Part shown: piece by piece, positions 1 through 5,578 of the stretch
Position numbering within the stretch: position 1 is the stretch's first letter
Layout of the letters: every line of letters starts with the position of its first letter
Assembly (NCBI GenBank): GCA_003131705.1
Contig: PKUY01000406.1
Location: 1 to 7,228, forward strand
DNA length: 7,228 nt
Reading direction: 5' to 3'
Source: Acidobacteriota bacterium
GTDB lineage: Bacteria > Acidobacteriota > Terriglobia > Acidiferrales > UBA7541
Made by a program: the position numbers and the translations under genes
Notes under the pieces: model-generated
Told to the model about the DNA's origin: nothing
The model's database searches: none
Seen by the model: the letters and a program-made list of their open reading frames with translations, nothing else

Positions 1-45
1 TTTTAACTTGCTAACGACACTCGCGCGGCGATTTTCGATCTGCAC

Positions 46-483
46 TTATGCGAGTGTAACTGCGAGCACCAGGGCATCCTCGATAGGCGCTGCGTAATAA
101 CGGGGACGGTGTCCGGTCACTTCGAATCCTTGCCGTTCGTAAAAAAGCAACGCAGCGAGGTTAGAACTCCGAACCTCAAGGAAAGCTTTGTGGGCCGCGA
201 AAGTTTTCCCCCACGCCACGGCTTCGCGAATCAGGAGCGTGCCGACACCTTTCTGGCGCTCGTCCGGACGGACCGCAAAATTCAAAATTTCCAGATCGCT
301 CGCAATACGCCGCGCCACTAGAAATCCAGTGACCTGGTCCTTTTCTTCGGTCACCCATCCAGCCATTTCGCCTCCGGCGACACGCGCGTAGTCCCTGGTC
401 GTCCACTGGGCGATTTCAGGGGATGCTGACTGAATCGCCAAAATCGCGTTGATGTCGCGAGTCTCGATCGCACGAACGCTCAA
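46..483 (-). CDS. rimI: GNAT protein N-acetyltransferase, RimI family
   Basis: Predicted acetyl-CoA-dependent N-acetyltransferase of the RimI family, which in enterobacteria acetylates the N-terminal alanine of ribosomal protein S18. The 145-residue length is usual. The GNAT acetyl-CoA loop is visible as RQKGVG at residues 76-81, after the beta strand LEILNFAVRP. Glu103 (FLEVR) and Tyr115 (LLFYERQGF) fall at the same numbers as the catalytic Glu and Tyr of the Salmonella enzyme, and the C-terminal RPRYY...EDALVLA matches the family tail. The start is TTG (483-481), which overlaps the TGA stop of tsaB (482-480), so translation is probably coupled. Pairing with tsaB is a common bacterial arrangement and supports the name. 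The actual substrate is not provable from sequence; other GNAT targets are possible. No terminator is visible in the 45 bases beyond the stop. Confidence 0.9.
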   Translation of the reverse strand: MSVRAIETRDINAILAIQSASPEIAQWTTRDYARVAGGEMAGWVTEEKDQVTGFLVARRIASDLEILNFAVRPDERQKGVGTLLIREAVAWGKTFAAHKAFLEVRSSNLAALLFYERQGFEVTGHRPRYYAAPIEDALVLAVTLA

Positions 484-1211
484 GATCCCGCCGGCCCTTT
501 CCAGTGGAGCTCGGCGTCAGTGCGACGAACGTAATTCGCATCGAGCGTCAGCGAATTAACGACTTCGCCGCGCTGCGCGCGTGTGTAACCGAGACGGCCC
601 ACGCATGGCGCTAGAACGGCTGAAACTTCATGCACGCGGATTCGGTCGGCAAACGGCTGACTCGTCTCATATCGAGACATTGCGGAAAAGAGTAGTCCTG
701 GTACCGGAGTCACAATTGCGAAATCAGAAAGGACCTTTTCAGAGCGCAGCCCTTCGACCAATTCCTCGGGCGTCATCACGCACTCGTCGCCCTGGAGTGC
801 CAAACGATTTTCGCCGGGTTCTCCTGTTCGTCGGTAGCGCCCCAGGTACACTTGGCCGCGACGCGCGTCAAGCACGGGCACTAACAACGGCGCTGCCGAA
901 TCAGATTGAATGGCAACGGCTTCCAGGCCGCTGACAGCCGCGATCGGCTTGTCGTATACCTCCGCCCATCCCTTCACGGCGGCCAGTCCCACGCGCAGCC
1001 CCGTGAAAGAGCCTGGTCCGGCTGCCACCGCAAAAAGGTCGAATGCTCCCAGGCCGAGAGAAAGTTCTTGGAGGAGGAATTCGAGATGGCGAAACATTCG
1101 CGAAGAATAGATTTCGTCCGTCCAGGTGGAGACGGTAGCGATTACTTTTTCGTCCCGCAGTACTGCCAGGCTTCCTGAAGGCGAAGATGTATCCAATGCG
1201 AGCGTCAACAC
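480..1211 (-). CDS. tsaB: tRNA threonylcarbamoyladenosine (t6A) biosynthesis protein TsaB
   Basis: TsaB is a non-catalytic ASKHA-fold partner of TsaD; with TsaE it supports transfer of the threonylcarbamoyl group to A37 of ANN-decoding tRNAs in the cytoplasm. The protein opens with LTLALDTSSPSGSLAVL, the family's first beta hairpin, and carries the hallmark GPGSFTGLR at residues 65-73 followed by VGLAAVKGWA. An open frame extends upstream to 1262, but those extra 17 codons precede the conserved start and contain a perfect TATAAT (1224-1219, minus strand), so I place initiation at GTG 1211-1209, giving 243 residues; TTG 1208 is an alternative. E. coli TsaB is about 231 residues. No Shine-Dalgarno sequence precedes the GTG, and the -10 box distance predicts a leaderless mRNA. 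The stop overlaps the start of rimI. tsaD and tsaE are not in the window. Confidence 0.9.
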   Translation of the reverse strand: MLTLALDTSSPSGSLAVLRDEKVIATVSTWTDEIYSSRMFRHLEFLLQELSLGLGAFDLFAVAAGPGSFTGLRVGLAAVKGWAEVYDKPIAAVSGLEAVAIQSDSAAPLLVPVLDARRGQVYLGRYRRTGEPGENRLALQGDECVMTPEELVEGLRSEKVLSDFAIVTPVPGLLFSAMSRYETSQPFADRIRVHEVSAVLAPCVGRLGYTRAQRGEVVNSLTLDANYVRRTDAELHWKGPAGS

Positions 1212-1218
1212 GGAGAGG

Positions 1219-1224
1219 ATTATA
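1219..1224 (-). promoter_or_regulatory. putative -10 box for tsaB-rimI
   Basis: A perfect TATAAT reads on the minus strand 7 bases before the chosen tsaB GTG. By usual geometry transcription would begin near 1212, at the start codon itself. No good -35 hexamer lies 16-18 bases upstream, so the call rests on the -10 match and its position only. Confidence 0.45.
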
Positions 1225-1302
1225 AGGCAATTGCACGGCCAAACTGCACTGAAAACGGGCATACCTCTAAACTTTTATCCTGTAGAAATGAAGCGGATTT
1301 GC

Positions 1303-1332
1303 TTGACGCCGGTATTCACGCGAGCCTAAACT
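1303..1332 (+). promoter_or_regulatory. putative promoter of the carD-like gene
   Basis: TTGACG (1303-1308, five of six bases of the sigma-70 -35 consensus) is followed after 18 bases by TAAACT (1327-1332, four of six for the -10). Predicted start is near 1339, about 29 bases before the carD ATG. The same hexamer pair, with the same flanking CC and TT, occurs before hrcA, which strengthens both calls. A GGGGAGGG stretch at 1349-1356 would serve as ribosome binding site, with a rather long gap to ATG 1368. Confidence 0.5.
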
Positions 1333-1367
1333 TTCATCATGGTTGTTTGGGGAGGGAACTTCGACTT

Positions 1368-1889
1368 ATGGACTTTAAGCTAGGCGAAAAGGTCGTGTAT
1401 CCGAACCACGGCGTAGGGCTGATCGAACAGATAAGCTTTGGTAATGTGAATGGCACGTCAGAGCGATTTTACATGTTGCGAATTCTTTCGAGTGGCTTGA
1501 AGGTGATGGTGCCTCAAGCGAATATCGAAAGCGTTGGGCTCCGGCCGATTATCCGCTCCACGCAGGCCGGTGCAGTTCTTTCTTATCTCGAGAAAGGCCG
1601 CTCCGATTCCCACCACGATTGGAAACATCGCTTCAAGGAAAATTCAGACAAAATGCGCACAGGATCTTTGATGGAAGTTGCAGCGGTCCTCAAAGGTCTG
1701 GTGGCGCTCAGCCGCACAAAGCCGCTGTCGTTCCGCGAAAAGAAGATGCTTGATCGAGCAAAATATCTTCTGATTAGCGAACTGGCCACCGTGCGCAACA
1801 CAACCGAACAAACGGTCGAGACAAACATCGTCCGAGCACTGGCCAAGGCGAAACTGCAACTGCCCGAAGGGATGCCGCTGCCGGATTAA
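1368..1889 (+). CDS. CarD/CdnL-family RNA polymerase-binding transcription regulator
   Basis: The 173-residue protein matches the CarD/CdnL family, which binds the RNA polymerase beta subunit and stabilises promoter open complexes, especially at rRNA and housekeeping promoters. Residues 1-60 form the RNA polymerase-interacting (Tudor-like) domain, with the family opening FKLGEKVVYPNHGVGLIEQI and then FYMLRI and KVMVPQAN. The rest is helical: a Trp at residue 85 (DWKHRFKEN) sits where mycobacterial CarD has the minor-groove wedge Trp85, followed by VAAVLKGLVALSRTKPLS and REKKMLDRAKYLLISELA. The ATG at 1368 is chosen because the conserved domain starts there; an in-frame TTG at 1299 would add 23 non-conserved residues and place the start inside the promoter. 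The gene is monocistronic: a strong terminator follows 26 bases after the stop. It is divergent from tsaB. Several bacteria carry more than one CarD paralogue, so the exact role is open. Confidence 0.9.
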   Translation: MDFKLGEKVVYPNHGVGLIEQISFGNVNGTSERFYMLRILSSGLKVMVPQANIESVGLRPIIRSTQAGAVLSYLEKGRSDSHHDWKHRFKENSDKMRTGSLMEVAAVLKGLVALSRTKPLSFREKKMLDRAKYLLISELATVRNTTEQTVETNIVRALAKAKLQLPEGMPLPD

Positions 1890-1914
1890 CCTCCTCAAGT
1901 TTTCCCTGGATCTC

Positions 1915-1956
1915 AACCGGGCACGACCCGAAAGGGTTGTGCCCGGTTCTGTTTTT
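1915..1956 (+). terminator. Rho-independent terminator of the carD-like gene
   Basis: A 15-base-pair stem (1915-1929 with 1934-1948), perfect except for one G-U pair, is closed by a GAAA tetraloop (1930-1933) and followed by CTGTTTTT (1949-1956). It lies 26 bases after the stop codon. The opposite strand lacks a T-run after the stem, so it acts on plus-strand transcripts only. It separates the carD-like gene from the hrcA unit. Confidence 0.93.
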
Positions 1957-2023
1957 GGGCTCGGGTCGCGGCCGCGGGACCCGCACAATGTTCCTGATCG
2001 GCGCAGCGGTATCAGCAGCGACG

Positions 2024-2052
2024 TTGACGCCATCCTTCTCCCCGATTAAACT
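2024..2052 (+). promoter_or_regulatory. putative promoter of hrcA-grpE-dnaJ
   Basis: TTGACG (2024-2029), a 17-base spacer, and TAAACT (2047-2052) form a sigma-70-like promoter with predicted start near 2059, leaving a leader of about 66 bases before the hrcA ATG. TTGACGCC and TAAACTTT are shared with the carD promoter. I see no CIRCE inverted repeat (TTAGCACTC-N9-GAGTGCTAA) here, although that is the usual HrcA operator at hrcA promoters. Confidence 0.5.
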
Positions 2053-2124
2053 TTTCATATGAAGTAAGATGGTTGCATAGACCAGGCGTTGTCGGCGCGA
2101 GCCCAGGGCATCTCACGGGAAACT

Positions 2125-3168
2125 ATGAGTCCAACAGTCTTGCAGCAGAAGCGGCACCAACAAGTCCTTACCGATGTGGTTCGCACCTATATCGAGACGG
2201 GTGAACCCGTCTCGTCACGAAGCGTGGCTGGCCGCCACGTCGAACCATTGAGTTCCGCGACCGTTCGCAACGTGATGGCCGATCTTGAAGAAGAGGGCTA
2301 CCTTTATCAACCGCACACGTCCGCCGGACGCGTACCCACCGCCGCGGCCTATCGTTTTTTCGTCGAGCAGGTAGCGGCGCAAGCCACGGCTAGTCCCGAA
2401 GACCGCCAGTGGATTCGTCGCGAACTCGAGACGGCGGAGACTCCCGAAGCGGTTATGGAACGCGCGAGCCATGTTCTTGCGGCGGTATCTCGCGGACTGG
2501 GCATTTTTATTTCGCCTCCGCTGGCCCGCAGCGTCGTCGAGCACGTGCGTTTCCTGCTCGTGCCCGATCATCGCGTGCTCGTGGTCCTTGTCACCACGGA
2601 TGGCGGCACGCGCGATAAGTTGATTCGTCCCGAGCGTACATTTCGCCAGGAGGATCTCGACCGCATCGCCACGCATCTAAACCGTCATTACGTTGGATGG
2701 ACGCTCGAAGCCATGCGCGGCGACCTTCGTCTGCAGGTTGAGCGAGACCGTGAGCAATACGGTCGCATTGCAGACGACGCCCTGATTCTGTGCGATCCTG
2801 CGATTTTGGGCGACAGCACCGAGCGCAGAGTTTACGTCGAAGGCGCCGCGCAGATGGCCGCCTCTGTCGGTTTCACGGATCAGCAACAGTTGCGCGATCT
2901 GCTTGAGGCGATCGAGGAAAAGGACCGCCTTATCGCTTTGCTGAGCGGCTGCATCGAGGCGCCGGAGCCGGTGCACGTCGAGCTTGGTCTCGACAAGATG
3001 TCCAGCGCGGGAAAGCATCTTGCACTCGTTTCGGCGTCCTATTCATCTAAAGATCAGGTGCAGGGAACGCTGGGAATTCTAGCTCCGATGCGCATGCACT
3101 ACGAGCGTGTGATCACCGCCGTGGCCTTTATGGCGCAGTTTTTCTCGGGGGACGAAGAGGGGAGTTAA
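2125..3168 (+). CDS. hrcA: heat-inducible transcription repressor HrcA
   Basis: HrcA represses class I heat-shock genes by binding CIRCE operators, with GroEL helping keep it active in many bacteria. The 347-residue protein has an N-terminal winged helix with the family signatures VVRTYIETGEPVSSRSV (about residues 18-34), LSSATVRNVMADLEEEGYL and QPHTSAGRVPTAAAYRFF, then the GAF-like dimerisation domain and the C-terminal GTLGILAPMRMHYERVI that closes the family alignment. Start ATG 2125 is preferred because the conserved region begins a few residues later; an in-frame TTG at 2089 would add 12 residues (359 in total). Neither has a strong ribosome binding site. It leads the operon: the grpE start codon lies one base beyond its TAA stop. 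The usual self-regulating operator is not visible upstream, so its targets may lie elsewhere, for example at groESL. Confidence 0.95.
   Translation: MSPTVLQQKRHQQVLTDVVRTYIETGEPVSSRSVAGRHVEPLSSATVRNVMADLEEEGYLYQPHTSAGRVPTAAAYRFFVEQVAAQATASPEDRQWIRRELETAETPEAVMERASHVLAAVSRGLGIFISPPLARSVVEHVRFLLVPDHRVLVVLVTTDGGTRDKLIRPERTFRQEDLDRIATHLNRHYVGWTLEAMRGDLRLQVERDREQYGRIADDALILCDPAILGDSTERRVYVEGAAQMAASVGFTDQQQLRDLLEAIEEKDRLIALLSGCIEAPEPVHVELGLDKMSSAGKHLALVSASYSSKDQVQGTLGILAPMRMHYERVITAVAFMAQFFSGDEEGS
3157..3164 (+). promoter_or_regulatory. ribosome binding site that fixes the TTG start of grpE
   Basis: GAGGGGAG in the last codons of hrcA ends 5 bases before TTG 3170-3172. This spacing supports the rare TTG start and implies translational coupling to hrcA. 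Confidence 0.7.
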
Positions 3169-3169
3169 T

Positions 3170-3778
3170 TTGGCGCCGCATAGCGATCGAGAGAAAGACA
3201 AAAAGGGAAAGGGCTGGCTCGGCAATCCTCCTGGAGAGGAGGCTCCCGCCGAGGCTGCGTCGGATCCCGAAGAGGGCTCGAGCGCCGCTCCCGGCTCTGA
3301 GCAGATTCAAAGGCTGCTCGCCGAAAAACAGGAATTGATGGACACACTCGTGCGCCGCCAGGCGGATTTTGAGAATTTCCGTAAGCGAGTCGAGCGCGAC
3401 CGCGATCAGGATCGCCATCGTGCTGTCGAGTCGTTAATCGAACACATTCTTCCCGCGCTCGATGCATTCGAGCGCGCCCTTGCCGCCAAGGACGATTCCG
3501 CCGGCGCCGAATACCGCAAGGGCTTCGAACTGATCCGCCGCCAGCTTTCGGACGCGCTCGCGAAGCAAGGTCTTAAGCGCATCGAGTCGGTGGGCACGGA
3601 ATTCAATCCACACTTTCATCACGCGATTGAGCGAGTCGAGACGTCGGAATACCCCGAGGGTGTTGTAGTGGGCGAATTGCAGACCGGATACATGTTCCAC
3701 GATCGTGTTCTGCGGCCTGCAATGGTTCGCGTGACGACCGCCCCGGAATCCGCCCACGCTTTGAAACGCGACAACTAA
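3170..3778 (+). CDS. grpE: nucleotide exchange factor GrpE
   Basis: GrpE releases ADP from DnaK and so drives the chaperone cycle; it works as a homodimer in the cytoplasm. The 202 residues comprise a charged, low-complexity N-terminus (about 1-45, rich in K, E, P, A), a long coiled-coil helix (IQRLLAEKQELMDTLVRRQADFENFRKRVERD), a short helical segment (HILPALDAFERAL), and the C-terminal beta domain with GTEFNPHFHHAIERVE, EGVVVGELQTGYMFHDRVLRPAMVRV, the GrpE signature. Start is TTG 3170 behind GAGGGGAG; the next in-frame ATG, in ELMDTL, would remove the first part of the coiled coil. It follows hrcA by one base and precedes dnaJ by 81 bases. dnaK, its partner, is not between grpE and dnaJ as in many hrcA operons and must be encoded elsewhere. 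Confidence 0.96.
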   Translation: MAPHSDREKDKKGKGWLGNPPGEEAPAEAASDPEEGSSAAPGSEQIQRLLAEKQELMDTLVRRQADFENFRKRVERDRDQDRHRAVESLIEHILPALDAFERALAAKDDSAGAEYRKGFELIRRQLSDALAKQGLKRIESVGTEFNPHFHHAIERVETSEYPEGVVVGELQTGYMFHDRVLRPAMVRVTTAPESAHALKRDN

Positions 3779-3859
3779 TTCGCATGTGATCGCCGGTTGG
3801 TTCCCCGGCAAGCGACAGGCTGTTCCGGCCACATTTTCGGGAAGGGTACAAACGCAAGC

Positions 3860-4999
3860 ATGGCGAACAGCAATCAGCAGGACTATTACGAAGTTCTAGG
3901 TGTTGCACGCGACGCTTCCGCCGACCAGGTGAAGTCCGCTTACCGAAAAGCGGCGTTGCGCTGGCATCCCGATCGCAATCCGGACAAAAAGGAAGAAGCC
4001 GAGGAGAATTTTCGCCTCGCCTCGGAAGCTTACACCGTCCTTTCCGACCCGCAGAAGCGCCCGGTCTACGATCGCTTCGGACATGCGGGCCTCGGCAGTC
4101 GCGGATTCGAAACGGGCGGCTTCAACTCCACAATCTTCGAGGAATTCCACGATATTCTCGGCGATCTTTTCGGCTTCGACCAGGCCTCCGGCGGAAACCG
4201 GCGGGGTCGCGGCTCGCGCGGACAGCGTGGCGTCGATCTCCGCTACGACATGTCGCTGACATTTGAAGAAGCCGCCACCGGCGTCAGCACCAAGATTCAC
4301 GTCGCGCGTCGCGAAAATTGTGAGCAGTGCCAAGGCACGGGGGCCAAGCCCGGCACTGGCACTGTCACTTGCCGCACGTGCGGCGGCCGCGGACAGATGG
4401 CCTACCAACAGGGATTCTTTGCGATCACCCGGACGTGCCCCGCTTGCCAGGGCACGGGACAGATCATCCGCGAAGCCTGCCTTGGCTGTCGCGGGCAGGG
4501 ACGCGTCGAGCGCGAGCGCACTCTCGAAGTCGCGGTGCCCGCCGGCGTTGATTCAGGTACGCGCCTTCGCATGACCGGTCAGGGCGAGCCTGGCACAAAT
4601 GGTGGTGTTCCCGGCGACCTCTACATTTTTCTCGAAGTAAAGGAACACGCCTTTTTTGAGCGGCGCGGCCCCGACCTCCACTGTGCGATTCCCGTGAGCT
4701 TCCCCCAGGCTGTGCTCGGCGCGAAAATTAAGATTCCTACGCTGCAAGGTGAAGCCGATCTCGAGATTCCGGAAGGCACGCAGTCCGGCCAGACTTTTCG
4801 CCAAAAGGGGAAGGGACTTTCGAATCCTCACGGCGGACGCGGCGATCTCTACGTCACTATCAACGTCGTGATTCCCTCGAAACTCTCCAAGGATCAGCGC
4901 CGTCTGCTCGATCAGCTCGGTCAGTCCATTAAGGTCGAGAACAAACCGACCGAGCGCTCCTCCAGCTTTTTCGACAAAGTGAAAGACATCTTCGGCTAA
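3860..4999 (+). CDS. dnaJ: chaperone protein DnaJ (type I Hsp40)
   Basis: DnaJ delivers unfolded proteins to DnaK and stimulates its ATPase. The 379-residue protein has the complete type I plan: J domain at about residues 8-74 with the essential HPD at 36-38 ([10 protein letters not shown]); a short, Gly/Arg-rich linker ([14 protein letters not shown]) with few of the Phe residues of a classical G/F region; a zinc-binding domain with four CxxCxGxG repeats, cysteines at 154/157, 171/174, 193/196 and 207/210, which should form two zinc sites (first with fourth, second with third); and the C-terminal substrate-binding beta domains including GDLYIFLEV and a second GDLYVTINV. The start ATG 3860 fits the family N-terminus (QDYYEVLGV). 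An in-frame TTG at 3797 would add 21 unsupported residues. The upstream 81-base gap contains a small GCCGG/CCGGC hairpin (3792-3809). It ends 42 bases from the convergent BLUF gene, with no clear terminator between. Confidence 0.96.
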   Translation: MANSNQQDYYEVLGVARDASADQVKSAYRKAALRWHPDRNPDKKEEAEENFRLASEAYTVLSDPQKRPVYDRFGHAGLGSRGFETGGFNSTIFEEFHDILGDLFGFDQASGGNRRGRGSRGQRGVDLRYDMSLTFEEAATGVSTKIHVARRENCEQCQGTGAKPGTGTVTCRTCGGRGQMAYQQGFFAITRTCPACQGTGQIIREACLGCRGQGRVERERTLEVAVPAGVDSGTRLRMTGQGEPGTNGGVPGDLYIFLEVKEHAFFERRGPDLHCAIPVSFPQAVLGAKIKIPTLQGEADLEIPEGTQSGQTFRQKGKGLSNPHGGRGDLYVTINVVIPSKLSKDQRRLLDQLGQSIKVENKPTERSSSFFDKVKDIFG

Positions 5000-5041
5000 A
5001 GTCTCGTACGCTCAGTTCGCAGCGAGTGCCTGCCCAGGGAA

Positions 5042-5458
5042 CTACATCGCTTTCTTGAAGCACAGCAGCAGCTTTTGGCACCGGCTCGGGTTGGAGGAGA
5101 ACTCGGCGCCTGTCAGGGGCGTTCGCGGAAAGTCGCTGTAGCCAGGAATTTGATTTGCCTCCGGCGAGCGCAGGTCGTAAAAGCCCATTGCCCAGTCCGC
5201 AAACGAGCGCTCTTTGATGGAGCTGGAATACAGTTGGATGAATCCCCGATGGCGCCGGTCCTGGGAAATTTGTGCGCCGAGTGCGCGGACGTTTACCTCG
5301 TCGCCCTCCAGAACCTGCATGAAGTTCCCATCTTTGTAGAGCAGCATTCCCGTAATTCCTAATGCGGTGTTTCTTTTTTGGCTCTTCGCGAGAAGATCCG
5401 TCAATTCGCTTTTGGAGAACGGGTGTACCGCGGAACTCACGTACGCGAGTGTAATGAT
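5042..5458 (-). CDS. BLUF-domain blue-light sensor protein with a non-canonical start
   Basis: A short, stand-alone BLUF protein (about 138 residues). BLUF domains bind FAD and respond to blue light by rearranging hydrogen bonds around the flavin. Counting from ATC 5458, the protein shows Tyr6, Ser8, Ser26, Asn30, Gln48, Trp89 and Met91, which align to AppA Tyr21, Ser23, Ser41, Asn45, Gln63, Trp104 and Met106 at a constant offset of 15, so the photoactive site looks intact. LGITGMLLYKDGNFMQVLEG and DRRHRGFIQL are typical family blocks. The first conventional start, GTG 5440-5438, would cut off beta strand 1 with Tyr6. The open frame runs back to TAG 5497-5495 without ATG, GTG, TTG or CTG at the N-terminal edge, but GGAGG (5469-5465) lies 6 bases before ATC 5458 and 9 before ATT 5455. 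About 45 residues follow the core; no output domain is attached, so signalling probably passes to a separate partner, which I cannot identify. If GTG is used, the coding region is 5042-5440. Confidence 0.85.
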   Translation of the reverse strand: MITLAYVSSAVHPFSKSELTDLLAKSQKRNTALGITGMLLYKDGNFMQVLEGDEVNVRALGAQISQDRRHRGFIQLYSSSIKERSFADWAMGFYDLRSPEANQIPGYSDFPRTPLTGAEFSSNPSRCQKLLLCFKKAM

Positions 5459-5464
5459 GATGCA

Positions 5465-5469
5465 CCTCC
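5465..5469 (-). promoter_or_regulatory. ribosome binding site of the BLUF gene
   Basis: GGAGG on the minus strand, within GGTGGAGGTG, is 6 bases from ATC 5458, 9 from ATT 5455, but 24 from the conventional GTG 5440. Its position argues that translation begins upstream of the GTG. Confidence 0.6.
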
Positions 5470-5566
5470 ACCGATCACGGTCTTTGGATTTGGTCTAGAT
5501 GTCTAACGGTTCGGTACTCGCGGAAGGGTAGGTCGAGTATACCTCTGCGCCGCTTCCACGGTGGGG

Positions 5567-5572
5567 TAAACT
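5567..5572 (+). promoter_or_regulatory. putative -10 box of rsmE
   Basis: TAAACT, in the same TAAACTT context as before carD and hrcA, ends so that standard geometry puts the first transcribed base at 5579, the G of the rsmE GTG. No matching TTGACG lies upstream, so the call is weak without transcript data. Confidence 0.35.
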
Positions 5573-5578
5573 TCCCTG

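Larger units (their letters stand above)
5462..5578. other. divergent intergenic region between the BLUF gene and rsmE
   Basis: These 117 bases must carry the promoters of both genes. On the minus strand TATACT (5541-5536) is a five-of-six -10 match that would give the BLUF gene a leader of about 70 bases; no good -35 accompanies it. On the plus strand TAAACT (5567-5572) is placed for rsmE. A small inverted repeat, AGGT-N7-ACCT (around 5530-5544), surrounds GTATAC and could be chance. I see nothing else. Confidence 0.35.

Noticed and set aside
17..57. Inverted repeat ACACTCGC (17-24) / GCGAGTGT (50-57) at the end of rimI.
   Set aside because: The loop of 25 bases is long, the stem overlaps the stop codon and no T-run follows on the minus strand, so a terminator call is not supported.
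3797..3859. Extended dnaJ start at TTG 3797.
   Set aside because: The 21 added residues have no family support; the J domain begins a few residues after ATG 3860.
5000..5041. Possible terminator between convergent dnaJ and the BLUF gene.
   Set aside because: Only 4-base stems such as CGCT/AGCG can be formed and there is no T-run on either strand.
5444..5453. GCGAGTGTAA also occurs at 50-59, and resembles a CIRCE half-site.
   Set aside because: Both copies are coding, encoding Thr-Leu-Ala in rimI and in the BLUF gene, and neither has the paired half nine bases away; coincidence is the simplest reading.
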